Assembly (NCBI RefSeq): GCF_900166635.1
Contig: NZ_LT800497.1
Location: 3,892,344-3,956,343, forward strand
Direction of reading: 5' to 3'
Length of the DNA stretch: 64,000 nt
Source of the DNA: Oceanobacillus timonensis
GTDB taxonomy: Bacteria; Bacillota; Bacilli; Bacillales; Amphibacillaceae
Shown here: positions 63,475 to 64,000 of the stretch, piece by piece
How the letters are laid out: each line of letters opens with the position of its first letter
Position numbering within the stretch: the stretch's first letter is position 1
The notes under the pieces: model-generated
What the model was told of the DNA's origin: nothing
Database searches by the model: none
Seen by the model: the letters and a program-made list of their open reading frames with translations, nothing else
Made by a program: the position numbers and the translations under genes

Positions 63475-63889
63475 GGAGGGCGCAGCTTCGTAATGAGCGT
63501 ATGCTTGCCTTGGCAAGCATACCGCGAATTAGAAAGAAGCAAGCGACAGTGCGGTAGCCCTCAAACAAAAGTGTTTACGATGCTGAGCTGTCTTTGGGAA
63601 AATAGCCATAGGTAGCGTTCCTACCAAGGGATTGTTCCGATTTCTCCTGTTGCCCCAAGCTAACACTTGGGTGTCTTCCAATTAGAGAGTGTTGCCCTGG
63701 CCCTGTGTTATAGACCTACACGTTGACTGTTTCCCGGTCAGTTAGCCCTCCCGCAAAGCAGAAGGAGGCTCATGCACTGCTGACTCCCGGTGTATTCCAA
63801 TAGCTCGCAAGGCTGTCGTTCATAGGTTTCCCAGGGACATCTCAGCATCGTAGGCGCTACATCATCATAAACCAAAGGAGGTGATTCCT
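63475..63889 (+). ncRNA. Candidate bridge-RNA region of the IS110 element
   Basis: About 410 structured, non-coding bases lie upstream of the transposase. Visible features are a perfect 11-bp stem with a 2-nt loop (GTATGCTTGCC at 63499-63509 with GGCAAGCATAC at 63512-63522), a repeated TAGCCCTC (63555-63562 and 63743-63750), and a GCCCTCC (63745-63751) complementary to GGAGGGC at the presumed left end (63475-63481). In the IS110 group the non-coding leader encodes the bridge RNA that pairs with donor and target DNA (established for IS621). The position is a prediction; exact RNA ends cannot be read. Confidence 0.5.
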
Positions 63890-64000
63890 ATGACTTCTCC
63901 CTTGTTCGTCGGAATTGACGTAAGCAGTAAGCATAACGTCGTCTGTTGCTTAACCCGGGACGAAGTGAAACGGCCTCTGAGCCGATTTACCATTACCAAC
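63890..64000 (+). CDS. IS110-family transposase (recombinase), N-terminal part
   Basis: The 37 codons in the window begin with an ideal site, AAAGGAGGTGATTCC, before the ATG. The motif LFVGIDVSSKHNVVCCL contains the first Asp of the DEDD RuvC-like catalytic set (GIDVS). The gene runs off the right edge, so intactness is unknown. In this family the protein works with the bridge RNA encoded in the adjoining non-coding end. Confidence 0.88.
   Translation, partial: MTSPLFVGIDVSSKHNVVCCLTRDEVKRPLSRFTITN

Larger units (their letters stand above)
63475..64000 (+). mobile_element. IS110-family insertion sequence, left end (element continues past the window)
   Basis: At about 63475 the AT-rich flank gives way to a more GC-rich, hairpin-rich stretch that leads to a DEDD transposase start at 63890. 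No terminal inverted repeat is expected for IS110. The exact left boundary is approximate, taken from the composition change at GGAGGGCGCAGC. The right end is not in the window. Confidence 0.7.

Overview
The window looks like chromosome from a low-GC, spore-former-type Firmicute of the Bacillaceae, probably close to Oceanobacillus. This is an inference from AT-rich codon use, strong GGAGG-type ribosome binding sites, several CcpA-like cre sites, and close protein resemblance to the Bacillus subtilis iol genes (IolG, IolH, IolI, IolT). No rRNA, tRNA, CRISPR array or prophage was seen.

Layout. (1) 0-1.1 kb: end of a sodium:solute symporter. (2) 1.1-2.6 kb: a decayed patch with remnants of a sugar porter, an AraC regulator and a TIM-barrel sugar-phosphate isomerase. 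(3) 3.1-12.8 kb, plus strand: a complete myo-inositol operon, iolR - tautomerase - iolA - iolB - iolC - iolD - iolE - iolJ - iolG, with candidate IolR boxes at its promoter. (4) 12.9-28.9 kb, minus strand: an unusually rich set of polyol/inositol accessory genes. It holds five more TIM-barrel isomerases (including iolI and two near-identical iolH-like copies), two more Gfo/Idh/MocA dehydrogenases (one the B. subtilis-type IolG), three MFS transporters (including IolT), two AraC regulators and an IolS-like aldo-keto reductase. (5) 29.4-36.0 kb: an AGCS amino-acid symporter, then a LacI-controlled divergent sugar-acid/polyol module of two zinc dehydrogenases and a GntP permease, with matched palindromic operators. 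(6) 36.4-40.1 kb: an RpiR - PTS EIICB - GH4 phospho-alpha-glucosidase operon. (7) 40.7-42.5 kb: an intact IS1182-family insertion.

(8) 42.7-54.4 kb, minus strand: an AfuABC/FbpABC-type ABC importer surrounded by four intact substrate-binding lipoproteins, one decayed fifth copy, and four cytoplasmic phosphatase-like enzymes (inositol-monophosphatase family, two HAD Cof-type, one PHP). I infer import of phosphorylated sugars, polyols or inositol phosphates followed by intracellular dephosphorylation. Two of the binding-protein promoters share a composite architecture: a 29-bp element with 11-bp periodicity, a -35 box, a cre site in the spacer and a -10 box, all at identical spacing.

(9) 54.8-58.4 kb: an UlaA/UlaB-type PTS with its PRD regulator. 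(10) 58.7-63.4 kb: a YeeE/TsuA-type sulfur transporter, an Rpn-family nuclease, a small membrane-type protein, a carboxylesterase and an AadA-like nucleotidyltransferase. (11) 63.5 kb to the end: the left end of an IS110-family element. Its roughly 410-bp structured, non-coding leader before the transposase is the expected place for a bridge RNA.

Together the region reads as a catabolic island for inositols and related polyols or sugar phosphates, under local repressors or activators and global CcpA control, with decay, duplication and IS insertion showing ongoing turnover.
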